NCBI GenBank assembly: GCA_947176895.1
Contig: CAMWSK010000006.1
Location: forward strand, 27,417 to 91,416
Direction: 5' to 3'
Source of the DNA: an uncultured Prevotellaceae bacterium
GTDB lineage: Bacteria; Bacteroidota; Bacteroidia; Bacteroidales; Bacteroidaceae
DNA length: 64,000 bases
Below are positions 41,523 to 50,954 of the stretch, in pieces; the stretch's first letter is position 1, and each line of letters opens with the position of its first letter. The notes beneath the pieces are model-generated. The model was not told where the DNA came from, did not search any database, and saw only the letters and a list, made by a program, of their open reading frames with translations. The translations under genes were made by a program, and so were the position numbers.

Positions 41523-43217
41523 TTATTTTAACCAATTAACTGCTGATTTTTTTATTTCCTCAAACCAATGATTCTCGTCCATGCACTTTTCCACCAGTTC
41601 ATTTGAATGCTCTAAAAAATGGCGTACCTGATGTGGATTCGGTGTATAGCTTACTTTGTAGCTATCTTCAAGCATTTTTTGAAATATATCTAATGGTAAT
41701 GGAATAATTGTTGATTTCCCTCCATAGTATGATATATTTGTGCGGTGCAAAGTATAAAAGTGAGCAATACAGGCTTCATTTATCGTAGGAGCGATGAACA
41801 GGCAATAGCAAGGCTTGCCACTCGTCTTTTTTATTTTGCCTAAATGTCGGCTTACTGGTTCGCCCTCCATATCATATTGCTTTTGTCCGCTTGCCATTGT
41901 AACTTCAACAATAAGCATATAATCTCCATAGTCACATACGATGTCAGCCATATTTCCTTGTGCCGAAGAAAGAGGCTTACCGAAATCGTCAAAATTCAAG
42001 TTCGCCTTGATTTCTCCGCCATCAAGCATCGTCATAGCACGCCAAGTGTTCCATTCAAGCATCAACGGGGCATCGTATAATTCTTTCTTTTCTATTTGCC
42101 TGAATGTGTTTTGGATGTCATCATACAGCTTGTAGTCTTTGATTTCAATCACTTGCTGGCTCAAATTCTCTGTCTTCCTTTGCTCTGTGAGGTCTGCCAA
42201 CAAATCTTTTAGTACAGATATTTCTGCATCTTGATTGAACGCGATTTGCGGGAAGTCTGTGTGCAATTTTGCGATAAGCCTTTGCCTATTGTCTGTCAGT
42301 AATTGTGGAACTGCCACATCTCCAAGATATGCAATATAGTCATGTTCGCTATCAATGAAACAGGGATTACGGTCTATTGTCTGTAGGATGTAATCGACAT
42401 CCTCTATACGCTCCGGCACGATGCTTAACGATTTTCCAACGTGTGATACATTTACAAGACCTGTTGCACGCAAGTATCTGAAACAGGCATCCGCATAATC
42501 GCGCATATTGCCAGACTGCGTTCTTAGGAATTTGTCCAATGACGCATCGTTGCTTTCACGTGTTTGCGTCTCTCCGTTTATAATCCTTTCTTCGAAAATA
42601 CGTGTAAGTTCGTTGCGCAGATATTCAGCCTTAAATGCCTTGTAACTTCCTTGGTGTTCAACCTTTGCAATACGAAAAGCCTCTATCTTTTGGACAATAC
42701 TCTCAAAGTTGCGCCAATCCGTAAGTTGCATACCGAATATCTGCAACTCGTCAAATCGTAATGTACCCATGGTACGTACTAACCGTAGTATCTCCAAATA
42801 GGGCTTTACCCAAAAAGAGGCTGCTTTTGCAGTCGGCTTGTGATAAGGCGAAGGCACTTGAAACTTCAGCATTTGTCTAAGAAAAACTTCTTCTTTCCTT
42901 TTGGATGTCAACAAGGCTTGTCCTGCCGGGGTAATAGCGATACGAGGTGACAGAACAACGAGACCCAGAGACTTTGGCGCACGGTTTATCCTATCGCGTG
43001 CACTAAATGCAGGATCTTTCTCCCCTTCTCCATTAAAGAATTGCTCGTCGCGCAAAATATTCATGAAAGCACATTGTGTATCATTATCCCAACGGCTACC
43101 AGTGAAATGTTCAACAAGTAATCCAATTTCGGGTATCATCTTCTCCGGTGTACGAGGAGATGTCGTAAGAAACAACAATTGACTATCTATTCGTGCCATA
43201 AGGTTGTCTTGCTTCAA
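41523..43217 (-). CDS. AlwI-like type IIS restriction endonuclease
   Basis: 564 residues of the AlwI family (AlwI recognises GGATC). The family core reads MADIVCDYGDYMLIVEVTMASGQKQYDMEGEPVSRHLG (in pieces, about 422-458), with Asp, the ExT catalytic motif and the EGEPVxRH stretch. An N-terminal part with winged-helix-like segments probably reads DNA. The start at 43217 overlaps the methyltransferase gene by 35 bp; a Met at 43199 is an alternative. AT content is much higher than in flanking genes, a sign of recent transfer. Specificity is inferred. Confidence 0.85.
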   Translation of the reverse strand: MKQDNLMARIDSQLLFLTTSPRTPEKMIPEIGLLVEHFTGSRWDNDTQCAFMNILRDEQFFNGEGEKDPAFSARDRINRAPKSLGLVVLSPRIAITPAGQALLTSKRKEEVFLRQMLKFQVPSPYHKPTAKAASFWVKPYLEILRLVRTMGTLRFDELQIFGMQLTDWRNFESIVQKIEAFRIAKVEHQGSYKAFKAEYLRNELTRIFEERIINGETQTRESNDASLDKFLRTQSGNMRDYADACFRYLRATGLVNVSHVGKSLSIVPERIEDVDYILQTIDRNPCFIDSEHDYIAYLGDVAVPQLLTDNRQRLIAKLHTDFPQIAFNQDAEISVLKDLLADLTEQRKTENLSQQVIEIKDYKLYDDIQNTFRQIEKKELYDAPLMLEWNTWRAMTMLDGGEIKANLNFDDFGKPLSSAQGNMADIVCDYGDYMLIVEVTMASGQKQYDMEGEPVSRHLGKIKKTSGKPCYCLFIAPTINEACIAHFYTLHRTNISYYGGKSTIIPLPLDIFQKMLEDSYKVSYTPNPHQVRHFLEHSNELVEKCMDENHWFEEIKKSAVNWLK

Positions 43218-44148
43218 ATAATCTTAATTGAGCGGTTTCCGGCTCGTTATAAACTGCATATTGCGATGAACAAACACGTATGTTATCCCAACATTTTCGA
43301 TAATTAGCTACAACAATATGTTTTGCGGCAGCCTTGAATCTGTTTCGGATATTTACGGCATAGTTCTTCTCGTATTCATCTATTATATAACCTTTGTACA
43401 ATTCTTCCGTTAAAGGAGTACGTCCTATAACCATTAATGCTTTGCAAGGGAGATTGGCAAAATCATTTGCCAATCGTCTATGGTTTTCTTCGTTGAAACC
43501 ATCTTTGTATTCTTCATTTCCATAATCCGAGAAAATGCAATCATATGGAGGGTCTAAAAAAACGAAATCGTCAGCCCTGCATATATTGAACACATCACTA
43601 TAATCTGTATTAAGAATCTCTGCACATTGTAACAATTTACTATGCGACAAAGTGACAGACTTGGTGTTAAGATGAGTATAACGGCCAAAAGGCACATTGA
43701 ATTCCCCTTTGGCATTATAGCGTATCATCCCGGAATATGCCGTTTTATTGATGTAATAGTATAATAACGCATCCGAATAGGTTTTATCGGAAATTTCATT
43801 AAACATCGCTCGGAGACGATAATAAAGGTCTTCGTTTTTGTCTTCAACTCGTTCGTCTGGATGTAATGCCTTCAATGCATCAAACTCATGCCTGTTATTG
43901 GTGTATAACAATTCTATTTCATCAAGTTCCCTTCGCAGGTTAGAGTAGTCATCCCTTACTCCGCGATAAAACGTCATTAATTTTGTATTTATGTCATTGA
44001 TAACGGCTTGCCGGGGCTCAAGATAGAAGAACATCGCTCCACCGCCAAAGAAAGGCTCGATGTAACGTCCTGTAAATCGAGGAATATGCCACATGATATT
44101 GGGAATTTCCTTTGATTTTCCTCCCCTGTATTTTATCATTGGTTTCAT
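43183..44148 (-). CDS. D12-class DNA adenine methyltransferase (Dam/DpnIIA-like)
   Basis: Adds a methyl group to adenine N6. 321 residues with motif X/I sequences KYRGGKSKEIPNI and IEPFFGGGAMFF (about 5-42), the catalytic DPPYD (about 198-202) and NKTAYSGMIRYNAKGEFNVPFGRY typical of Dam-type enzymes. Its gene precedes and overlaps the AlwI-like nuclease gene. If it modifies GATC it would protect both strands of GGATC with a single enzyme. It has the same low GC as the nuclease gene. GATC specificity is inference from family and partner. Confidence 0.92.
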   Translation of the reverse strand: MKPMIKYRGGKSKEIPNIMWHIPRFTGRYIEPFFGGGAMFFYLEPRQAVINDINTKLMTFYRGVRDDYSNLRRELDEIELLYTNNRHEFDALKALHPDERVEDKNEDLYYRLRAMFNEISDKTYSDALLYYYINKTAYSGMIRYNAKGEFNVPFGRYTHLNTKSVTLSHSKLLQCAEILNTDYSDVFNICRADDFVFLDPPYDCIFSDYGNEEYKDGFNEENHRRLANDFANLPCKALMVIGRTPLTEELYKGYIIDEYEKNYAVNIRNRFKAAAKHIVVANYRKCWDNIRVCSSQYAVYNEPETAQLRLFEARQPYGTNR

Positions 44149-44177
44149 TTGGCTCTGCTAAATCTAATTTATAATTA

Positions 44178-44185
44178 CAAAAATA
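44178..44185 (-). promoter_or_regulatory. -7 box of the AlwI-like RM operon
   Basis: TATTTTTG on the minus strand, 29 bp before the methyltransferase ATG. No clear -33. Confidence 0.45.
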
Positions 44186-44286
44186 CGAAAAATCCGTGAC
44201 ATGTTGTTTTCCTGTGTTCATAAACTCGTATTTCTCTTGTTTGAAGCCGCCGGGGCCGTCCGGATTTCGGTTGTTGAAAAACGACT

Positions 44287-44360
44287 GCATGTTTCGGGCA
44301 AAACATGTTCATGTTTTTTGAAAACATCAACATGTTTTTGAAAAACATCAAGATGTTTTC
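44287..44360. repeat. CATG 21-bp tandem repeat, block C
   Basis: Three full units and one partial unit of about 21 bp (for example AACATGTTCATGTTTTTTG and AACATCAACATGTTTTTG). It lies between the divergent RM operon and threonine operon, and is the only block not at the 3' end of a gene. The remainder of this 344-bp gap carries only the two promoters. Confidence 0.8.
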
Positions 44361-44438
44361 GGAGGGGGCATATATCAAGAAAAACGGGCGGGGGCGTGTT
44401 TTCCGGGACAAAAGGACAGGATATCCGTATATTTTTGT

Positions 44439-44446
44439 TAATTTTG
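44439..44446 (+). promoter_or_regulatory. Candidate -7 box of the threonine operon
   Basis: TAATTTTG, 46 bp before the thrA ATG. TATTTTTG a few bases upstream is an alternative. No leader peptide rich in Thr or Ile is seen. Confidence 0.4.
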
Positions 44447-44492
44447 CACGCATAAGGTAGAAAGTCTATACATTATATAATATTACAGGAGC

Positions 44493-46928
44493 ATGAAAGT
44501 ACTGAAATTCGGAGGAACCAGCGTGGGCACCCCCCAGAGTATGCGCAGTGTGAGGCAGATTGTGGAGCAGGCTGCGCGGGAGGAAGAGGTGATAGTGGTG
44601 GTGAGCGCCTTGGGAGGCATCACCGACAAGCTGCTGCGCACGGCCGATATGGCTTTCCGGGGCGACAGCGCCTACAAGCGGGTGCTGGACGAGATTGTCG
44701 GGCGCCACGAGACGATGGTTCGGGAAATCATGCCGCAAGGGGGCAGGCGCGAGACGCTGTGGGCCGTGGTGAGCCAGCTGCTGGAGGAGCTCAGAAGCAT
44801 CTACCACGGCGTGTTCCTCATCCGCGACCTTTCGGAGCGCACACGCGCCGGCATCGTGAGCTATGGCGAGCGCATCTCCAGCCGCATCGTGGCGGCGATG
44901 ATCGACGGCGCCGAGTGGTTCGATTCGCGCGAGATCATCAAGACGGAGGTGAAGGGCGGGCGCAACCGCCTGGCCATGGAGATGACCTATGACAATGTGC
45001 GCCGCACCTGGCAAGGACCCATGCCGCGCATCAGCGTGATGGGCGGCTTCATCAGCACGGATGCCGCCACAGGCGAGATCACGAACCTGGGCAGGGGCGG
45101 CAGCGACTACACGGCGGCCATCGTGGCGGCGGCGCTGGATGCCCGCCGGTTGGAGATCTGGACCGATGTGGACGGCTTCATGACGGCCGACCCCCGCGTG
45201 ATTTCCGCGGCCTACGTCATCCCCGAACTGAGTTATGTGGAGGCCATGGAGCTGTGCAACTTCGGCGCCAAGGTGGTCTATCCGCCCACCATCTATCCGG
45301 TGTGTGTCAAGAATATCCCCATCCTGATTAAAAACACGTTCAACCCCTCGGCTCCCGGCTCGATCATCAAGGCCCGGGTGAAGGCGGAACCCAACCGCTG
45401 CATCAAGGGGCTGTCGAGCATCACGGGCACCACGCTCATCACCATTGCGGGCCTGTCGATGGTGGGCGTGATTGGCGTGAACCGCCGCATCTTCGGCTGC
45501 CTGGCCGAGAACGGCATCTCCGTGTTCATGGTCTCGCAGGCCAGTTCGGAGAGCAGCACGTCGCTGGGCGTGAAGGACGGGGACTGCGAGCGGGCCTGCC
45601 GCGTGCTGGACAAGGAGTTTGAGAAGGAGATAGCCGACGGCAGCATGTTCCCCGCCCATGCCGAGAGCGGATTGTCCACGGTGGCCGTGGTGGGCGAGCA
45701 CATGAAGCATACGCCCGGCATCGCCGGCAAGCTGTTCGGCACGCTGGGGCGCAGCGGCATCTCGGTAATCGCCTGTGCCCAGGGAGCCTCGGAGACGAAC
45801 ATCTCGTTTGTCATCCGGGAGGACTGCCTGCGCAAGGCCCTCAACGTCATCCACGACAGCTTCTTCCTTTCGGAATACAAGGTGCTCAACCTCTTCATCT
45901 GCGGCGTGGGCACGGTGGGCAGCAGCCTGATAGCCCAGATAGCCCATCAGCGCGAGAAGCTGAAGCAGGAGCTTCGCCTCGACCTGCGCGTGGTGGGTAT
46001 CGCCAGCGGCCACAATGCCATGTTCAACCGTCAGGGACTGGACCTGGAGAACTGGCGCGAGGCGTTGGCCGGGAGCGAGGGCAGCGACACCGGACGGCTG
46101 ATCGGCGAGGTGCTGGGCATGAACATCTTCAACTCCGTGTTCGTGGACTGCACCGCATCGGAGGAACTGGCCGCGCACTATCAGCAACTGCTTGAGAACA
46201 ACATCAACATCGTGGCGGCCAACAAGGTTGCCGCCAGCGGACGATACGAGGATTACCTGCGGCTGAAGGAGACGGCCAACAAGCGCGGCGTGAAGTTCCT
46301 CTTCGAGACCAACGTGGGCGCCGGCCTGCCCATCATACGCACCATCAACGACCTGGTGCACTCCGGCGACCGCGTGCTGCGCATCGATGCCGTGCTCTCC
46401 GGCACGCTCAACTTCATCTTCAACACCATTTCCGCCGACATCCCCTTCTCCCAAACCGTCCGCATGGCCAAGGAGCAGGGATACAGCGAGCCGGACCCCC
46501 GCATCGACCTCAGCGGAAAAGACGTGCTGCGCAAGCTGGTCATCCTGTCGCGCGAGGCCGGCTACCGCATAGAGCAGTCCGATGTGGAGCAGAACCTGTT
46601 CGTGCCCCGCGAGGTGATGGACGGAACCATCGAGGACTTTTGGCGGAAACTGCCCTCGCTGGACGAAAAGTTCGAGCAGATGCGTGCCCCCCTGGCCGCG
46701 AAAGGCATGAAATGGCGCTATGTGGCCACCATCGAGAACGGCAAGGCCTCCACGGGTCTTCAGGAGATTCCCCTGGGCCACCCCTTCCACGAGCTGGAAG
46801 GCTCGAACAATGTGGTGATGCTCACCACCGAGCGCTACAACAAATATCCCATGCTCATCCAGGGCTATGGCGCCGGTGCCGGCGTGACGGCAGCCGGCGT
46901 GTTCAGCGACATCCTGTCTCTGGCGTAA
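44493..46928 (+). CDS. thrA: Bifunctional aspartokinase / homoserine dehydrogenase
   Basis: Catalyses the first and third steps from aspartate towards threonine and methionine. 811 residues: aspartokinase (about 1-290; KVLKFGGTSVG at 2-12), two ACT domains (about 310-460) for feedback control, then homoserine dehydrogenase (about 465-811) opening with the nucleotide-binding CGVGTVGSSLIAQI and containing NKVAASGRYEDYLRL and the GTLNFIFN catalytic region. It is the first gene of thrA-homoserine kinase-thrC. Confidence 0.97.
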   Translation: MKVLKFGGTSVGTPQSMRSVRQIVEQAAREEEVIVVVSALGGITDKLLRTADMAFRGDSAYKRVLDEIVGRHETMVREIMPQGGRRETLWAVVSQLLEELRSIYHGVFLIRDLSERTRAGIVSYGERISSRIVAAMIDGAEWFDSREIIKTEVKGGRNRLAMEMTYDNVRRTWQGPMPRISVMGGFISTDAATGEITNLGRGGSDYTAAIVAAALDARRLEIWTDVDGFMTADPRVISAAYVIPELSYVEAMELCNFGAKVVYPPTIYPVCVKNIPILIKNTFNPSAPGSIIKARVKAEPNRCIKGLSSITGTTLITIAGLSMVGVIGVNRRIFGCLAENGISVFMVSQASSESSTSLGVKDGDCERACRVLDKEFEKEIADGSMFPAHAESGLSTVAVVGEHMKHTPGIAGKLFGTLGRSGISVIACAQGASETNISFVIREDCLRKALNVIHDSFFLSEYKVLNLFICGVGTVGSSLIAQIAHQREKLKQELRLDLRVVGIASGHNAMFNRQGLDLENWREALAGSEGSDTGRLIGEVLGMNIFNSVFVDCTASEELAAHYQQLLENNINIVAANKVAASGRYEDYLRLKETANKRGVKFLFETNVGAGLPIIRTINDLVHSGDRVLRIDAVLSGTLNFIFNTISADIPFSQTVRMAKEQGYSEPDPRIDLSGKDVLRKLVILSREAGYRIEQSDVEQNLFVPREVMDGTIEDFWRKLPSLDEKFEQMRAPLAAKGMKWRYVATIENGKASTGLQEIPLGHPFHELEGSNNVVMLTTERYNKYPMLIQGYGAGAGVTAAGVFSDILSLA

Positions 46929-46952
46929 TAGAATTAAGGAGAAAGGCGCACA

Positions 46953-48209
46953 ATGAAATACATCATCATCCTGGCCGATGGCATGGCCGACTGGCCGATA
47001 CCCGCACTCGATGGCAAGACCATCGTGGAGGCGGCCCCCACGCCTCACTTCGATTTGCTCGCAAGGCGCGGACGCATGGGCCGGTTGAAGACCGTGGCCG
47101 ACGGCTTCCATCCGGGCAGCGAGGTGGCCAACAGCAGCATCCTGGGCTATGACCAAAGCAAGGTGTACCAAGGGCGCGGCCCGCTGGAGGCCGCCAGCAT
47201 AGGTGTGGAGCCGGAATCCGATGCCTTGGCCATGCGATGCAACCTGGTGTCGCTGACCGCCGACGGCCTGCTGAAGAACCATTCGTGCGGACGGCTGGAG
47301 ACGGAGGACGCCGACATTTTAATAAAGTACCTGCAGGAAAACTTGGGCGACGGGCGCGTCAGCTTCCACACGGGTACGCAGTACCGCCACCTGCTGGTGG
47401 TGCGGGGCGGAGACAGCCGCCTGGACTGCACGCCGCCCCATGATGTGCCCCTCACGCCCTGGGCCGACCATCTGCCCCGTGCCCTGTGTCCCGAGGCCGA
47501 ACCTACGGCCGCTTTGCTGCGGGACCTGATGCTTAAGAGCCAAGACCTCCTCGGGAATCATCCGCTCAACCTGCAGCGCATCGCCGAAGGTCAGGACCCT
47601 GCCAACTGCATCTGGCCGTGGGGCGGAGGCTATCGCCCGCAAATGGAGACCATCCCCCAACGCTTCCCGTGGATTAAGCGCGGAGCCGTCATCACCGCCG
47701 TCGACCTGATTCGCGGCATAGGCCGGTATGCGGGGCTGGAAGTCATCCGTGTGCCCGGTGCCACCGGCCTGTGGGACACCGACTTCGAGGGCAAGGGCGA
47801 GGCCGCCATCACCGCACTGCGCAACGGCAACGATTTCGTATATGTGCATGTGGAAGCCCCCGATGAGGCCGGACACGACGGAGACCTGGAACTGAAACTG
47901 GGCACGGCACGCGACCTGGATGCCCGTCTGCTGGCTCCCCTCCTGCAACACCTGGGCGTGAGCATCGAAGGGGGCACCGCCGACGCTCCGCTGCTGCTGG
48001 ACGGCGAGCCCGTGGCCATCGCCCTGCTGCCCGACCATCCCACGCCGGTAGCCCACCGCACCCATACCGCCGAGCCTGTGCCCTTCGTCATCCTGCGTCC
48101 CGACACGGTGGCCGACGACACCACGCATTACAGCGAGAGCGAGGGCTGGCGTGGTGCCTATGGCCTGCTGGAGAAGGACGGGTTCATCAAAGAGTTTTTA
48201 CGGAAATAA
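46953..48209 (+). CDS. Phosphoglycerate-mutase-like homoserine kinase (ThrB-substituting type)
   Basis: 418 residues of the cofactor-independent phosphoglycerate mutase (apgM-like) branch of the alkaline phosphatase superfamily. The metal-binding start MKYIIILADGMADWPI and later VHVEAPDEAGHDGD hold the usual Asp and His ligands. Lying between thrA and thrC, it fits the group proposed as, and in Bacteroides reported to be, a homoserine kinase replacing the GHMP-type ThrB, which is absent from this operon. A glycolytic mutase role is the alternative, but context argues against it. Confidence 0.85.
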   Translation: MKYIIILADGMADWPIPALDGKTIVEAAPTPHFDLLARRGRMGRLKTVADGFHPGSEVANSSILGYDQSKVYQGRGPLEAASIGVEPESDALAMRCNLVSLTADGLLKNHSCGRLETEDADILIKYLQENLGDGRVSFHTGTQYRHLLVVRGGDSRLDCTPPHDVPLTPWADHLPRALCPEAEPTAALLRDLMLKSQDLLGNHPLNLQRIAEGQDPANCIWPWGGGYRPQMETIPQRFPWIKRGAVITAVDLIRGIGRYAGLEVIRVPGATGLWDTDFEGKGEAAITALRNGNDFVYVHVEAPDEAGHDGDLELKLGTARDLDARLLAPLLQHLGVSIEGGTADAPLLLDGEPVAIALLPDHPTPVAHRTHTAEPVPFVILRPDTVADDTTHYSESEGWRGAYGLLEKDGFIKEFLRK

Positions 48210-48219
48210 CCCTTGTTTT

Positions 48220-49527
48220 ATGAAATACTACAGCACCAATGGCCGGGCACCCCTGGCCACCTTGAAGAAAGCCGTGCGGAAAGGTCTGGCCGAGGACCGC
48301 GGTCTTTACATGCCCGAACGGCTGGTTGCACTTGACGCGTCCTTCCTCAATAATATGAAGGACATGAGCCTTCAGGAGATGGGCCTGCACGTGGCCACCG
48401 CCTTCTTTGGGGAAGATGTGGATGCCGTCGCGCTCAAGCGTATCGTGGACGAGACCCTCTGCTTCCCCATCCCGCTGGTGGAGGTGGAGAAGGGCATCTA
48501 CAGCCTGGAACTCTTCCACGGCCCCACGCTGGCCTTCAAGGATGTGGGCGCCCGCTTCATGGCACGCATGCTCCGCTATTTCGGCGGTGCCGAGGGCACG
48601 GGCACGGTGAATGTGCTGGTGGCCACCTCGGGCGACACCGGCAGCGCCGTGGCCAACGGCTTCTTGGGTGTGGACGGCGTGCACGTCTATGTGCTGTATC
48701 CCAAGGGAAAGGTCAGCCCCATCCAGGAGTGCCAGTTCACCACCTTGGGCCAAAACATCACGGCCATCGAGGTGGACGGCGTGTTCGACGACTGCCAGGC
48801 ACTGGTCAAGAGTGCCTTCGTGGACGAAGAACTCAACCGCCATATGGCGCTCACCTCGGCCAACAGCATCAACGTGGCCCGCTTCCTGCCCCAAAGTTTC
48901 TATTACTTCCACGCCATCGCGCAACTGCAGCGGATGGGCTATGATGCCGCACGTCAGGCGGTGTGCTGCGTGCCCAGCGGAAACTTCGGCAACATCTGTT
49001 CGGCCTTGTTCGGCCACAAGATGGGCATGCCCGTCAAGCGTTTCATCGCGGCCAACAACAGCAACGACACCTTCTTCCGCTTCCTCCGGACGGGCGACTA
49101 CCAGGCCAAGGCCGGCGTGGCCACCATCGCCAATGCCATGGACGTGGGCGACCCCTCGAATTTCGCCCGCATCTGGGACCTTTACGGCAAAGATGTGGAG
49201 GCCATCCGCCGCGACATCACAGGCACCACCTACACCGACACGCAGATTGCCGACACGCTGCGCACCTGTCTCGGCGAAACGGGCTATCAGCTCGACCCCC
49301 ATGGTGCCTGCGGCTATCGCGCCCTGAAGGAGAACCTGCAGCCCGGCGAGGTGGGCTTCTTCCTTGAAACCGCACATCCGGCCAAGTTCAAGGACACCGT
49401 GGAGGCCGTCACCGGCCATGAGGTGTCCGTCCCCGAGCGCCTGCAGGCCTTCATGAAGGGAGAGAAGCAGAGCGTTGCCTGCTCCAGGGACTTCGCCGAC
49501 TTCAAGGCTTTCCTGCTCAGCCGTTGA
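48220..49527 (+). CDS. thrC: Threonine synthase
   Basis: The PLP enzyme that converts O-phosphohomoserine to threonine. 435 residues from MKYYSTNGRAPLATLKKAV; the longer frame begins inside the upstream gene and is rejected. The PLP lysine is in HGPTLAFKDVGARF (about 97-110), the phosphate-binding loop in VATSGDTGSAVANG (about 135-148), and SGNFGNICSALFGHKMG is also conserved. It is 10 bp after the homoserine kinase gene and completes the operon. Confidence 0.96.
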   Translation: MKYYSTNGRAPLATLKKAVRKGLAEDRGLYMPERLVALDASFLNNMKDMSLQEMGLHVATAFFGEDVDAVALKRIVDETLCFPIPLVEVEKGIYSLELFHGPTLAFKDVGARFMARMLRYFGGAEGTGTVNVLVATSGDTGSAVANGFLGVDGVHVYVLYPKGKVSPIQECQFTTLGQNITAIEVDGVFDDCQALVKSAFVDEELNRHMALTSANSINVARFLPQSFYYFHAIAQLQRMGYDAARQAVCCVPSGNFGNICSALFGHKMGMPVKRFIAANNSNDTFFRFLRTGDYQAKAGVATIANAMDVGDPSNFARIWDLYGKDVEAIRRDITGTTYTDTQIADTLRTCLGETGYQLDPHGACGYRALKENLQPGEVGFFLETAHPAKFKDTVEAVTGHEVSVPERLQAFMKGEKQSVACSRDFADFKAFLLSR

Positions 49528-49598
49528 CCTGATAGAAATGGCATCCACATTGTAGGGGCGGATGGGATATGTTTTCCCCGTGTAATTCATCGAATCTT

Positions 49599-50906
49599 AT
49601 GCAAAAAATCTTAGAGAAATTAGGAATAACGCAACTCAACCCCATGCAGCAGGCCTCGCACGAGGCTTTCCGCAGAGGTGGGAACATGGTGCTGCTCAGC
49701 CCTACGGGGTCGGGCAAGACGCTGGCTTATCTGCTGCCCCTGTTGCAAAGTATGGACCCGAAGGCCGATGAGGTGCAGGCCCTGGTGCTGGTGCCCTCGC
49801 GCGAACTGGCCATGCAGACGCAGCAGGTGGCCGCACGTGCCGCCACGGGCATCCGCTCGCTGGCCGTCTACGGAGGCCGCCCCGCCATGGACGAGCACAG
49901 GCAGATGAACGGCCTGCGCCCGCAACTGATTATCGGCACGCCCGGCCGTATGCTCGACCATCTGCAGAAGGGCAACATCACGGCCGACGGCGTGCGCTGC
50001 CTGGTGATAGACGAGTTTGACAAAAGTCTGGAGTTGGGCTTCCAACAGGAGATGCAGGCCGTGACCGAATACATGCCGGCCAAGGTGCGCAAGGTGCTGC
50101 TCAGCGCCACGGACAGCGACAAGATTCCCCATTTCGTCGGGGAGATGGGCGGAGCCGTGCGCCTTGATTTCCGTGGCGAGGGCGAGGCCCGCGAGCGTAT
50201 AGACCGGTATGTGGTGCATTCGCCCGTCAAGGACAAGCTGGAGACCCTGGCCGCCCTGCTCCGCACACGAGGCCGCGAGCGCAGCATCGTGTTCCTGGGC
50301 TATCGCGAGAGCGTGTTGCGCGTGGCCTCTTTCCTGGCCCGCCAAGGCTTCGCCGTGTGCGATTTTCATGGCGGCATGGACCAGAAGACGCGCGAGCGCA
50401 ACCTGTTCCGCTTCGCCTCGGGCTGCAGCAATGTGCTGGTGAGCACCGACCTGGCCTCACGCGGACTGGACATCCCCGACGTGGACAACGCCATCCACTA
50501 CCACCTGCCCCAGGACGAGGCCACCTACACCCACCGCATCGGGCGCACGGCACGGTGGGATGCCACGGGGCGCAGCTTCCTGCTGCTCGGTCCCGAGGAG
50601 ACCTTCTCTTCCGACGTCGACCTGGAGGAATACGGGATTCCCGAACGTCTGCCCGCTGTGTTGCCCCCGGATTGGGACACCTTATATATAGGGCGCGGCA
50701 AGAAGGACAAACTCTCGCGCGGCGATGTGGCCGGCTTCATGATGAAGGTGGCCGGACTGGAGCGCGACGACCTGGGCACCATCCGCCTGCATGACCACCA
50801 TGCCTTTGTGGCCGTGCGCCGCAATCGCGTGACCGAGACCTTGGCACGCATCCGCAATCAGAAAATCAAAGGCATGAAAACCATCATCGAACGTATCAAA
50901 GCATAA
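49599..50906 (+). CDS. DEAD-box-like RNA helicase
   Basis: 435 residues from MQKILEKLGI; an in-frame Met ten codons earlier is less likely. ATP-dependent RNA unwinding is the family role. Q-motif-like LNPMQQASHEA, Walker A SPTGSGKT (34-41), TPGR, motif II reading DEFD rather than DEAD, SAT (as LLSATDS), then STDLASRGLDIP and HRIGRTAR. A short basic C-terminal extension (about 370-435) may bind RNA. It begins 71 bp after thrC and may be separately transcribed. RNA target unknown. Confidence 0.88.
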   Translation: MQKILEKLGITQLNPMQQASHEAFRRGGNMVLLSPTGSGKTLAYLLPLLQSMDPKADEVQALVLVPSRELAMQTQQVAARAATGIRSLAVYGGRPAMDEHRQMNGLRPQLIIGTPGRMLDHLQKGNITADGVRCLVIDEFDKSLELGFQQEMQAVTEYMPAKVRKVLLSATDSDKIPHFVGEMGGAVRLDFRGEGEARERIDRYVVHSPVKDKLETLAALLRTRGRERSIVFLGYRESVLRVASFLARQGFAVCDFHGGMDQKTRERNLFRFASGCSNVLVSTDLASRGLDIPDVDNAIHYHLPQDEATYTHRIGRTARWDATGRSFLLLGPEETFSSDVDLEEYGIPERLPAVLPPDWDTLYIGRGKKDKLSRGDVAGFMMKVAGLERDDLGTIRLHDHHAFVAVRRNRVTETLARIRNQKIKGMKTIIERIKA

Positions 50907-50912
50907 AAACAT

Positions 50913-50939
50913 CCACAAAGACACGTCCCCGCTTTGTGG
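50913..50939. terminator. Small hairpin between helicase and transporter genes
   Basis: CCACAAAG pairs with CTTTGTGG (8 bp) after the helicase stop. There is no T-run, so termination is uncertain. Confidence 0.4.
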
Positions 50940-50954
50940 CAGCCATCTTATATC

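Noticed and set aside
44366..44492. Threonine/isoleucine leader peptide before thrA
   Set aside because: No short frame rich in Thr or Ile codons and no terminator hairpin between the promoter and thrA.
44466..47282. 938-codon open frame on the minus strand
   Set aside because: Antisense to thrA and the homoserine kinase gene; a composition artefact of high GC.
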